NCBI RefSeq assembly: GCF_016937615.1
Contig: NZ_JAFHKI010000163.1
Coordinates: 1-53,532, forward strand
Source of the DNA: Pseudomonas lactucae
GTDB taxonomy: Bacteria > Pseudomonadota > Gammaproteobacteria > Pseudomonadales > Pseudomonadaceae
Reading direction: 5' to 3'
Length of the DNA: 53,532 bases
Shown here: in pieces, positions 27,166 to 34,439 of the stretch
Position numbering within the stretch: the first letter of the stretch is position 1
Layout of the letters: each line of letters opens with the position of its first letter
Made by a program: the position numbers and the translations under genes
Notes under the pieces: model-generated
What the model was told of the DNA's origin: nothing
Database searches by the model: none
What the model saw: only the letters and a program-made list of their open reading frames with translations

Positions 27166-27788
27166 ATGATTTCGATCTATCAGCTCAAACCGCGTTTTCA
27201 AAATCTGCTGCGGCCTCTCGTGCAGCGCCTCTACGACAACGGCACCACCGCCAACCAGATCACCGTGCTGGCCGGGGTGGTTTCGCTGCTGGTGGGCCTG
27301 CTCATCGCCAGCTTCGCCCAGCATTTATGGCTGTTTGCGCTGATCCCGCTGTGGATGATCCTGCGCATGGCCCTCAACGCCATCGACGGCATGCTCGCTC
27401 GGGAATTCGGCCAGCAGTCGCGCCTGGGCGCCTACCTCAATGAACTGTGCGACGTGATCGCCGACAGTGCACTGATCCTGCCGTTTGCGTTGATTCCAGG
27501 TGTAAGCCTGCGCCGGTACTGCTGGTGGCACTGCTCGCGGTATTCAGCGAATACGCCGGCGTGCTCGGCCCCATGGTCGGCGCTTCGCGACGCTACGACG
27601 GGCCGATGGGCAAGAGTGACCGCGCGTTTGTACTCGGCGTGCTGGCCACCGGCGTTGCGCTGGGCTGGCTCGGTGCCAATTGGGTCGACACGGTGATGTG
27701 GCTGGTCGCCGCCCTGCTCGCTTACACCCTGGTCAACCGGGTGCGTCAGGGCCTCAAAGAAGAACAATCCATCTCCCCTTCTGCATAA
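27166..27788 (+). pseudogene. ynbA: CDP-alcohol phosphatidyltransferase, YnbA-like, frameshifted
   Basis: The N-terminal half reads ISIYQLKPRFQNLLRPLVQR and then NAIDGMLAREFGQQSRLGAY + LNELCD, the CDP-alcohol transferase signature region. Frame is lost at about 27506-27509 (PGV) and resumes as PAPVLLVALLAVFSEYAGVL, ending at 27788. One added C in the CC run restores ~207 residues, the size of E. coli YnbA. The signature has Asn in place of the first and third Asp of DxxDG...GxxxDxxxD; I recall the same substitutions in E. coli YnbA, so they mark the subfamily. It would join a CDP-activated lipid to an unknown alcohol in the inner membrane. Confidence 0.82.
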
Positions 27789-27798
27789 GGATTTTGCG

Positions 27799-29553
27799 AT
27801 GCGCGAACAGCAACAGCACACCTTCAGTACCCATGACGGCGTCGAGCTTTTCTATCGGCATTGGCCAGCCACCGCCTCAATGGATGGCGAGCCCCGCCAA
27901 GCCATCGTGCTGTTCCATCGCGGCCACGAGCACTCGGGGCGCATCGCCCACCTGGTCGATGAGCTGAACCTGCCGCAATTCGATTTCTTCGCCTGGGACG
28001 CCCGCGGCCATGGCCAGTCCCCCGGCGAGCGCGGTGACAGCCCCAGCTTCGCCACCAGCGCCCGGGACGTGCAGACCTTCTGCGACCATATCGGCGCCAC
28101 GTATGGCATCGAGGAAGAAAACTTCGCGGTGATCGCGCAAAGCGTTGGCGCAGTGATTGCGGCCACCTGGGTGCACGATTACGCCCCCCGGATCCGTGCG
28201 CTGGTGCTCGCCTCCCCGGCGTTCAAGGTCAAGCTGTACGTGCCCTTCGCCCGCCCGGGCCTGGCGCTGATGCGCAAGTTCCGCGGCAACTTTTTCGTCA
28301 ATAGCTACGTCAAGGCCAAGTTCCTCAGCCATGACCCGGAGCGCGTGGCGTCCTACGACAGCGACCCACTGATCACCAAGGCGATTTCGGTAAATGTGCT
28401 GCTGGGCCTGTACGAAGCCGCCGATCGGGTTGTAGCCGATGCCCAGGCGATCCAGGTGCCGACCCAATTGCTCGTCTCCGGCTCAGACTTCGTGGTGCAC
28501 CGCAAACCCCAGCAGCAATTTTTCGACCGCCTCGGCAGCCTGAAAAAAGAACTGCACATCCTTCCCGGGTTCTTCCACGACACCCTCGGCGAACGCGACC
28601 GCGCCGTGGCCGTGAGCAGCGCCCGGCGCTTTATCCTGCAGAATTTCGCACACCCGCTGGACCGCGCCTCGCTGCTGGACGCCGACAAACTCGGCGCCAC
28701 CTGCGCCGAATCCGAATCCCTTGCCGCGCCACTGCCGCGCAATTCCTTGCGCGACCTGTACTGGCGCATGACCCGCGCCAGCATGGGCCTGGGCAAGAAC
28801 CTGTCGGACGGCGTAAAGCTGGGCTTCGACACCGGTTTCGACTCCGGCAGTACCCTCGACTACGTGTACCGCAACACGCCCACCGGCAAGGGTGGGCTGG
28901 GGCGGATGATCGACACCAACTACCTCAACTCCATCGGCTGGCGCGGCATTCGCCAGCGCAAGCTGAACGTCGAAGAACTGCTGCGCCTGGCCATGGCCAA
29001 GCTGCGCGCGGATGATCGTGAAGTGCGTATCGTCGACATCGCCGCCGGCCACGGGCGCTACATCCTGGAAGCCTTGCAGGGCGTGTCGCCGCTGCCGGAA
29101 TCAATCCTGCTGCGTGACTACAGCGATATCAACGTGCGCGACGGTGGCGCGTTGATTCGTGAAAAGGGCCTGGGGGACATCGCACAGTTCGTCAAAGGCG
29201 ATGCATTCGACCGCCTGGACCTGGCGGCACTGGAGCCCAAGCCGACGTTGGCCGTGGTGTCCGGGCTGTATGAGCTGTTTGCCGACAACGGCATGGTCGG
29301 CGGTTCGCTGGCCGGCCTGGCCGAAGCGGTCGAACCGGGGGGTTACCTGGTGTACACCGGCCAGCCATGGCATCCGCAGCTGGAACTGATCGCCCGCGCC
29401 CTCACCAGCCACCGCCAGGGCCAGGCCTGGGTGATGCGCCGTCGCAGCCAGGCGGAAATGGATCAGTTGGTCGAAGCTGCGGGCTTTCGCAAAATCACCC
29501 AACGCGTGGATGAGTGGGGCATCTTCACCGTGTCCCTGGCGCAGAAGATCTGA
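27799..29553 (+). CDS. ynbC: Alpha/beta-hydrolase and methyltransferase fusion, YnbC-like
   Basis: This 584-residue protein has an N-terminal alpha/beta hydrolase domain (about 1-285). It shows an oxyanion-side LFHRGHEHSGR, nucleophile elbow IAQSVGAVIAA (QSVG with Ser), and a late LPGFFHDTLGE with the catalytic His. The C-terminal half (about 400-584) is a class I SAM methyltransferase-like domain with VRIVDIAAGHGRYILEAL. Length and fusion match E. coli YnbC. Substrates are unknown; a lipid or lysolipid is likely from context. It lies 10 bp after the ynbA-like gene. Confidence 0.88.
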   Translation: MREQQQHTFSTHDGVELFYRHWPATASMDGEPRQAIVLFHRGHEHSGRIAHLVDELNLPQFDFFAWDARGHGQSPGERGDSPSFATSARDVQTFCDHIGATYGIEEENFAVIAQSVGAVIAATWVHDYAPRIRALVLASPAFKVKLYVPFARPGLALMRKFRGNFFVNSYVKAKFLSHDPERVASYDSDPLITKAISVNVLLGLYEAADRVVADAQAIQVPTQLLVSGSDFVVHRKPQQQFFDRLGSLKKELHILPGFFHDTLGERDRAVAVSSARRFILQNFAHPLDRASLLDADKLGATCAESESLAAPLPRNSLRDLYWRMTRASMGLGKNLSDGVKLGFDTGFDSGSTLDYVYRNTPTGKGGLGRMIDTNYLNSIGWRGIRQRKLNVEELLRLAMAKLRADDREVRIVDIAAGHGRYILEALQGVSPLPESILLRDYSDINVRDGGALIREKGLGDIAQFVKGDAFDRLDLAALEPKPTLAVVSGLYELFADNGMVGGSLAGLAEAVEPGGYLVYTGQPWHPQLELIARALTSHRQGQAWVMRRRSQAEMDQLVEAAGFRKITQRVDEWGIFTVSLAQKI

Positions 29554-29555
29554 GC

Positions 29556-30854
29556 ATGCGCGAACCCGGTTTATTAAAGCCCGCGGTCTTGTGGCTGCTG
29601 CTGTTGGCGCCGCTGTTCTTCAGCACCTATGGCTTTGCCACCTGGGTCACCAGCCAGCGCAGCGACGTGGGCACGCTGGTGTTCGGCTGGGAAACCCATA
29701 TGCCGTTCTGGGCGTGGACCATCGTGCCCTACTGGTCCATTGACCTGCTCTACGGTTTCTCCCTGCTGCTGCCCAACACCCGCCACGAACTCAAGCAACA
29801 TGCCCTGCGCCTGCTGAGCGCGCAGGTGATTGCGGTGAGCTGCTTCCTGATCTGGCCGCTGCGTTTCACTTTCGAACGGCCGGAACTGGATGGCGTGTTT
29901 GGCTGGCTGTTCGCCGTGTTGGCGGGCTTCGATAAGCCGTTCAACCAGGCGCCGTCGCTGCATATCGCATTGCTGGTGATTTTATGGGTCATGTTCCAAC
30001 GCCACACCCAAGGCTTCTGGCGATGGCTGGCACATGGCTGGTTCGCGCTGATCGGTATTTCGGTACTGACCACTTACCAACATCACTTTGTCGACTTACC
30101 CACAGGCGCCCTGGCCGGCTGGCTATGTGTGTGGTTATGGCCGATGGAACACCCAAGCCCGCTGCTGAACGCGCGATTAACCCGAGATTCTAAGCGCTGG
30201 CGGCTGGGGGCGCGCTACGGGTTGGGCGCGCTGGCGCTGATCATCCTGGCGTTCAGCCTGGGCGGCGGATGGCTGTGGCTACTGTGGCCGGCGGTGTCAC
30301 TGGGCTTGGTCAAGGCGAACTATTTCGTACTGGGCGCGGCGGGCTTCCAGAAACGCGCCGATGGCCGGCTGACGCCCGCTGCGCGCTGGCTGTATGCGCC
30401 TTACCTGGCGGCAGCATGGGTCAATTCGCGGTGGTGGACACGCAAGCATCCACAGCCGGACCTGATTGTGGATAACGTTTGGCTTGGGCGGATTCCTACC
30501 TCTAGAGAGCAGGATTCGTTCAGTGCCATCGTCGATCTCTGCGCCGAATTGCCGATTAATCCACAAGCGCGAGCGTATCAATGTATCCCCGTGCTGGATT
30601 TGATCGCGCCGACTTCAGCCGAATGCCGGCAAGCGGCTGAGGCCATCGAACGCTTGCGCGCAAGCGGGCCGTTGCTGGTGTGTTGCGCGCTTGGCTACTC
30701 GCGCAGCGCCACCGCCGTGGCCGCCTGGCTGTTGCACAGTGGGCGCGCTGCGACGGTGGAGGATGCGCTGACTATCATTCGTTCAGCGCGGACCGACGTT
30801 GTCCTGCACCCCGCTCACCGTGAAGCATTGGAGGGTCTGCCCCATGCTTGCTGA
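29556..30854 (+). CDS. ynbD: PAP2 and dual-specificity phosphatase fusion, YnbD-like
   Basis: This 432-residue membrane protein has a PAP2-type N-terminal part with several helices and the acid-phosphatase residues FNQAPSLHIALLV and TYQHHFVDLPTGALAGW. After further helices (about 225-270) a cytoplasmic dual-specificity phosphatase domain ends the protein. Its P-loop is LLVCCALGYSRSATA (Cys-x5-Arg). The pairing of a lipid phosphatase with a cysteine phosphatase is that of E. coli YnbD. I start at the ATG at 29556, two bases after the previous stop; the frame is open to 29514. Confidence 0.87.
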   Translation: MREPGLLKPAVLWLLLLAPLFFSTYGFATWVTSQRSDVGTLVFGWETHMPFWAWTIVPYWSIDLLYGFSLLLPNTRHELKQHALRLLSAQVIAVSCFLIWPLRFTFERPELDGVFGWLFAVLAGFDKPFNQAPSLHIALLVILWVMFQRHTQGFWRWLAHGWFALIGISVLTTYQHHFVDLPTGALAGWLCVWLWPMEHPSPLLNARLTRDSKRWRLGARYGLGALALIILAFSLGGGWLWLLWPAVSLGLVKANYFVLGAAGFQKRADGRLTPAARWLYAPYLAAAWVNSRWWTRKHPQPDLIVDNVWLGRIPTSREQDSFSAIVDLCAELPINPQARAYQCIPVLDLIAPTSAECRQAAEAIERLRASGPLLVCCALGYSRSATAVAAWLLHSGRAATVEDALTIIRSARTDVVLHPAHREALEGLPHAC

Positions 30855-31287
30855 TATGGAACTCCAAGTGGTTGCCAGCCTGTTGCGCCGTGGTCGCGCG
30901 CTGGATCAGTTATCCACAGGCCTGACCGTGGCCGGCGTAATATTCGGCCTGGCGCAATTGCTGATGCCGAGCATCACGCCGATCTGCCTGCTGCTCAGCC
31001 TGTGGATGATTATCCTCGGGCTGCTGCAAAAGTACTGGGCGCTACGCGTGGCCTTCGATGCCGACCTGTTTGCCCTGCTGGCACGCGATATCGCGCGCAC
31101 CGCAGACCTCGACCAGGCCCTGCAGACCCTCGGCCTGCAATCGCCCAAACGTGCCGGCCGGCCCTGGACTGAACGGCGTCGCGGTGCGCTCAAACTGCTG
31201 CGCAAACAAGCCTGGCTGCTCGGTGCGCAAGCGCTGCTGACCCTGGGTGTGATCCTCGCCAGCCCTTGGCTGCCTTTTGCCGGATAA
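30844..31287 (+). CDS. Uncharacterised membrane protein of the ynb-like operon
   Basis: This 147-residue protein has two membrane helices close together (about 25-42 and 45-62, e.g. ICLLLSLWMIILGLLQ). A basic amphipathic middle follows (RAGRPWTERRRGALKLLRKQ), then a final hydrophobic segment (LLGAQALLTLGVILASPWL). I recognise no family. It overlaps the ynbD-like stop by 11 bases and lies 9 bp before the acyltransferase, so it is part of the operon. E. coli ynbABCD, as I recall it, lacks this gene. It may hold the pathway enzymes together in the membrane, which is speculation. Confidence 0.75.
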   Translation: MLADMELQVVASLLRRGRALDQLSTGLTVAGVIFGLAQLLMPSITPICLLLSLWMIILGLLQKYWALRVAFDADLFALLARDIARTADLDQALQTLGLQSPKRAGRPWTERRRGALKLLRKQAWLLGAQALLTLGVILASPWLPFAG

Positions 31288-31296
31288 GGAATCACC

Positions 31297-31917
31297 ATGT
31301 TCGAACCTGTGGTTGCCACGCTGATAACCTCCATGGCCCGCACTGTCACCGGTGCCCGCAGCCTGTGGCTGGGTTGCGCGCCAGTGCCGGTGCAGCGCAT
31401 CTACTTCGCCAACCACAGCAGCCACGGCGACTTCGTGCTGCTGTGGGCCTCGCTGCCGCAAAACCTGCGCAAATTCACGCGCCCGGTGGCCGGCAGCGAT
31501 TACTGGAACAAAAGCGCGCTGCGTCGCTACATCATCAACCGCGTGTTCAACGGCGTGCTGATTGATCGCGAGCGCAAGGAGCCTGTGGATAACCCTCTGC
31601 AGCCGATGCTCGCCGCACTGGAGGGTGGCGATTCGCTGATCATCTTCCCCGAAGGCACGCGCAATCTGGAGGACGGCTTGCTGCCGTTCAAGAGCGGTTT
31701 GTATCACTTGGCTAAAAGTTACCCACAAGCCGAACTGATCCCGGTGTGGATCGCCAACCTCAACCGGGTCATGCCCAAGGGCCGCGTCTTGCCGCTGCCG
31801 CTGCTGTGCACCACCAGCTTCGGCGCGCCGCTGCAACTGGAAGACGGTGAAGACAAGGCGCTGTTCCTCGCCCGCACCCGCGACGCCCTGCTCGCCCTCG
31901 CCCCGGAGCATTCCTGA
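31297..31917 (+). CDS. PlsC-type lysophospholipid acyltransferase
   Basis: This 206-residue acyltransferase has the NHxxxxD motif as ANHSSHGDFVLL (about residues 38-49) and the acceptor motif IIFPEGTRN. An AELIPVWIANL strand follows. Members add an acyl chain to a lysophosphatidic acid or related lysolipid at the inner membrane. It lies between the small membrane protein and the CdsA-like gene, so the operon has the steps from lysolipid through CDP-lipid to a CDP-alcohol transferase. This gene is an addition to the E. coli ynbABCD set. Confidence 0.9.
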   Translation: MFEPVVATLITSMARTVTGARSLWLGCAPVPVQRIYFANHSSHGDFVLLWASLPQNLRKFTRPVAGSDYWNKSALRRYIINRVFNGVLIDRERKEPVDNPLQPMLAALEGGDSLIIFPEGTRNLEDGLLPFKSGLYHLAKSYPQAELIPVWIANLNRVMPKGRVLPLPLLCTTSFGAPLQLEDGEDKALFLARTRDALLALAPEHS

Positions 31918-31918
31918 C

Positions 31919-32851
31919 ATGGATAGCCAAACCCTGATGTTATTCGGCGGGATCGGCGCGATCCTCGTGCTGGCCTCGCTGATCGGCCTGATCCTCAAAC
32001 TGCGCACCCGTGGCACGCCAAATGCGGTGATCGACAACCTCAACGCGCGCATCAACGCCTGGTGGGTCATGGTGGTGGTGATCGGCATCGCCTTCTGGCT
32101 CGGCACCGGCGCGGTGATTCTGCTGTTCTACGCGGTGTCGTTCTACGCCCTGCGCGAATTCCTCACCCTCACCCCCACCCGTCGCAGCGACTACCCGGCG
32201 CTGGTGGCCGCGTTCTACCTGGCGCTACCGCTGCAATATCTGCTGATTTATTCCGATTGGTACGGGCTGTTCTCGATCTTCATCCCGGTGTACGTGTTTT
32301 TGCTGCTACCCATCCTCGCCTCGTTGGGCGGCGACAGCACGCACTTCCTGGAGCGCGCCTCCAAGGTGCAATGGGGCCTGATGATCGCGGTGTTCTGCGT
32401 GTCGTTCGTGCCGGCGCTGCTGACCCTGGACATCCCCGGCTACGAAGGGCGCAACCTGCTGTTGATTGCCTACCTGGTGATCGTGGTGCAGCTGTCGGAC
32501 GTGCTGCAGTACGTGTGCGGCAAGCTGTTCGGCAAACACAAGATCGCACCCAACTTGTCACCCTCCAAAACCGTGGAAGGCTTTGTCGGCGGGATTTTGC
32601 TGTCATCGCTGATAGGCGCGGCGCTGTGGTGGACCACGCCGTTCAACCCGTGGCAGTCGTTTCTGATTGCACTGCTGATCAACCTGCTGGGGTTTGCCGG
32701 TGGGATTGTGATGTCGGCAATCAAGCGTGATCGGGGGGTCAAAGACTGGGGCCATATGATCGAAGGGCACGGCGGCATGCTGGATCGGCTGGATTCGGTG
32801 TGTTTTGCGGCACCGATTTTCTTTCATCTGGTGCGGTACTGGTGGACCTGA
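31919..32851 (+). CDS. ynbB: Phosphatidate cytidylyltransferase, CdsA/YnbB-like
   Basis: This 310-residue polytopic protein makes CDP-diacylglycerol from phosphatidate and CTP. It has about eight helices and the C-terminal CdsA signature: LSDVLQYVCGKLFGKHKIAP + NLSPSKTVEGFVGG, then SAIKRDRGVKDWGHMIEGHG + GMLDRLDS. It starts one base after the acyltransferase stop. As a paralogue of housekeeping cdsA placed last in a ynb-like operon, it likely supplies a dedicated CDP-lipid pool to the YnbA-like transferase. Confidence 0.92.
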   Translation: MDSQTLMLFGGIGAILVLASLIGLILKLRTRGTPNAVIDNLNARINAWWVMVVVIGIAFWLGTGAVILLFYAVSFYALREFLTLTPTRRSDYPALVAAFYLALPLQYLLIYSDWYGLFSIFIPVYVFLLLPILASLGGDSTHFLERASKVQWGLMIAVFCVSFVPALLTLDIPGYEGRNLLLIAYLVIVVQLSDVLQYVCGKLFGKHKIAPNLSPSKTVEGFVGGILLSSLIGAALWWTTPFNPWQSFLIALLINLLGFAGGIVMSAIKRDRGVKDWGHMIEGHGGMLDRLDSVCFAAPIFFHLVRYWWT

Positions 32852-32979
32852 CCCACACCGCCCCAAAACCGCTGCACTGCGCCGAGCAGTTACTCGACTC
32901 CCGGCAGGCTGCCGGTCATCTGGTCGAGATGGCCAAGGTCATGGTGGACCGCTCGCTGGACTGCATGAACCCGCAATAA
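32842..32979 (+). CDS. Possible small protein after ynbB (45 residues)
   Basis: An open frame from GTG 32842 overlaps the ynbB-like end by 10 bases and encodes 45 residues with two Cys (MDLTHTAPKPLHCAEQLLDS ... SLDCMNPQ), mostly one predicted helix. No Shine-Dalgarno stands out. It may be a coupled small gene or chance; I do not recognise it. Confidence 0.35.
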   Translation: MDLTHTAPKPLHCAEQLLDSRQAAGHLVEMAKVMVDRSLDCMNPQ

Positions 32980-32982
32980 CCC

Positions 32983-33090
32983 TGTGGCGAGGGAGCTTGC
33001 TCCCGTTGGGCCGCGAAGCGGCCCCAGCTCTTTGTGTTGAAAAAGCTGTGACTGCTGCGCAGTCCAACGGGAGCAAGCTCCGTCGCCACA
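32983..33090. repeat. REPIN (two inverted REP copies)
   Basis: A 27-bp REP at 32983-33009 (TGTGGCGAGGGAGCTTGCTC...) recurs inverted at 33064-33090 with one mismatch. The 54-bp spacer begins with the hairpin GGGCCGCGAAGCGGCCC. This REPIN doublet form is mobilised in trans by RAYT transposases in P. fluorescens. It separates the ynb-like operon from the convergent Lrp gene. Confidence 0.88.
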
Positions 33091-33119
33091 AAATACAGTG
33101 TTCGCCCTTAACTTTTTAC

Positions 33120-33602
33120 CTAGCCCGGCAAATGCCCCAGCGGCAACGCCCCTGGGGTTTTCACCGTCTGAATCGCAAAATTGCTGCGAATGTCACGCAC
33201 CCCCGGCAGCTTCAACAAACTGCCGGTCACAAACCGCTCATACCCGCGCAGATCCGGCACCACCACCTGCAACAGAAAATCCGACTCCCCCGACACCAGA
33301 AACGCCGAGATCACTTCCGGTAATGCGCTCACCGCCTCGCGGAAGGCATTCGCTTCGGTGTCGTTATGCCGCTCCACCTTCACTCCCACGAACACCATCA
33401 TGCCCAGCCCCACTTCATCGCGGTCGAGGGTGGCCTGGTAGCCGCGGATCACCCCGGCCTCTTCCAACAGGCGAACACGGCGCAGGCAGGGTGACGCCGA
33501 CAGGCCGATTTCGTCGGCCAGTTGCACATTGCTCAGGCGGCCATCTCGTTGCAGGGCTTCCAGAATTCTGCGGTCAAAAGCATCAAGTTTCAGATTTGGC
33601 AT
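33120..33602 (-). CDS. Lrp/AsnC family transcriptional regulator
   Basis: This 160-residue regulator has an N-terminal winged helix-turn-helix (LDAFDRRILEALQRDGRLSN, then VQLADEIGLSASPCLRRVRL; about 6-55). The C-terminal RAM ligand-binding domain (about 75-150) includes FLVSGESDFLLQVVVPDL and the final LPGVRDIRSNFAIQTVK. Lrp-like proteins sense amino acids. It is divergent from a LysE-type exporter with 130 bp between starts, so the exporter is its probable target. Confidence 0.92.
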   Translation of the reverse strand: MPNLKLDAFDRRILEALQRDGRLSNVQLADEIGLSASPCLRRVRLLEEAGVIRGYQATLDRDEVGLGMMVFVGVKVERHNDTEANAFREAVSALPEVISAFLVSGESDFLLQVVVPDLRGYERFVTGSLLKLPGVRDIRSNFAIQTVKTPGALPLGHLPG

Positions 33603-33732
33603 AAGTGAATGACCAATTAGCTATTAAGTGGCAGACAGTGCCAAGACTAGACAGTTTTATGGTTGATTACGCAAGCACCTGCCCTGCCTTCCCGCCCTAG
33701 AATTAGCCGAGAAATCAAAAGGGGGGGTGGGG

Positions 33733-34362
33733 ATGAAAGAGCTCTGGTTGTTCTTCATGGCGCTGTCGGTGGCATACCTGCTGCCAGGACCGGACATGAT
33801 CCTGCTGCTGCAAACCGGCGCGCGCCAGGGCAAGGCCTTGGCGCTGACCACGGCGATCGGTTTGGGCATCGCCCGGGCATGCCATGTGGCATTGGCGGCC
33901 ATGGGCCTGGCGACCCTGTTCAAGGTGGCACCCTGGACCTTCGATGTGGTGCGCCTGTGTGGCGCCGCGTACTTATTGTGGCTGGGTGTTCAGTGCCTGC
34001 GCGCGCCCATGTTGCCGACCCTTGATCCGGCACAGGGTATGCCCGCGACAAAGGCCTGGCGCACTGCGCTACAACGCGGCCTGCTGACCAACCTGCTCAA
34101 CCCCAAGGCGCTGTTGTTCTGTTCGGTGTTGCTGCCGCAGTTCATCAACCCCCAAGGCGGCTCGGTGGCGGCGCAGTTCGCCTTGCTAGGCATGATCCTG
34201 GTGGGCGTGGGTTTTATCTTCGACTGCGGCTATGCCCTGGCCGGTGCGCGTATGGGCCAGTGGCTGGCGCGCAATCGCTCGGCACAGCGTATCCAGCAGT
34301 GGTTATTCGGCAGCCTTTTGATCGGTTTTGCGGTGCGTCTCACTTTTGTGCAACACGCCTAG
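33733..34362 (+). CDS. LysE/RhtB family amino-acid exporter
   Basis: This 209-residue inner-membrane protein has about six helices and the LysE family motif PGPDMILLLQTGARQGKALA near the N-terminus. The middle LLTNLLNPKALLFCSVLLPQ is the conserved NPK segment. Family members export amino acids such as lysine, threonine or homoserine lactone; the substrate cannot be told. The ATG at 33733 follows a G-rich ribosome-binding region; the frame opens two codons earlier at GTG 33727. It is divergent from the Lrp regulator. Confidence 0.9.
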   Translation: MKELWLFFMALSVAYLLPGPDMILLLQTGARQGKALALTTAIGLGIARACHVALAAMGLATLFKVAPWTFDVVRLCGAAYLLWLGVQCLRAPMLPTLDPAQGMPATKAWRTALQRGLLTNLLNPKALLFCSVLLPQFINPQGGSVAAQFALLGMILVGVGFIFDCGYALAGARMGQWLARNRSAQRIQQWLFGSLLIGFAVRLTFVQHA

Positions 34363-34439
34363 CAATACAGCGTATCGACGACATCTTTTGTAGCAAAGAC
34401 GCGTGTAAGATACGCCGCACTTAGCCAGGGATGCTCACC

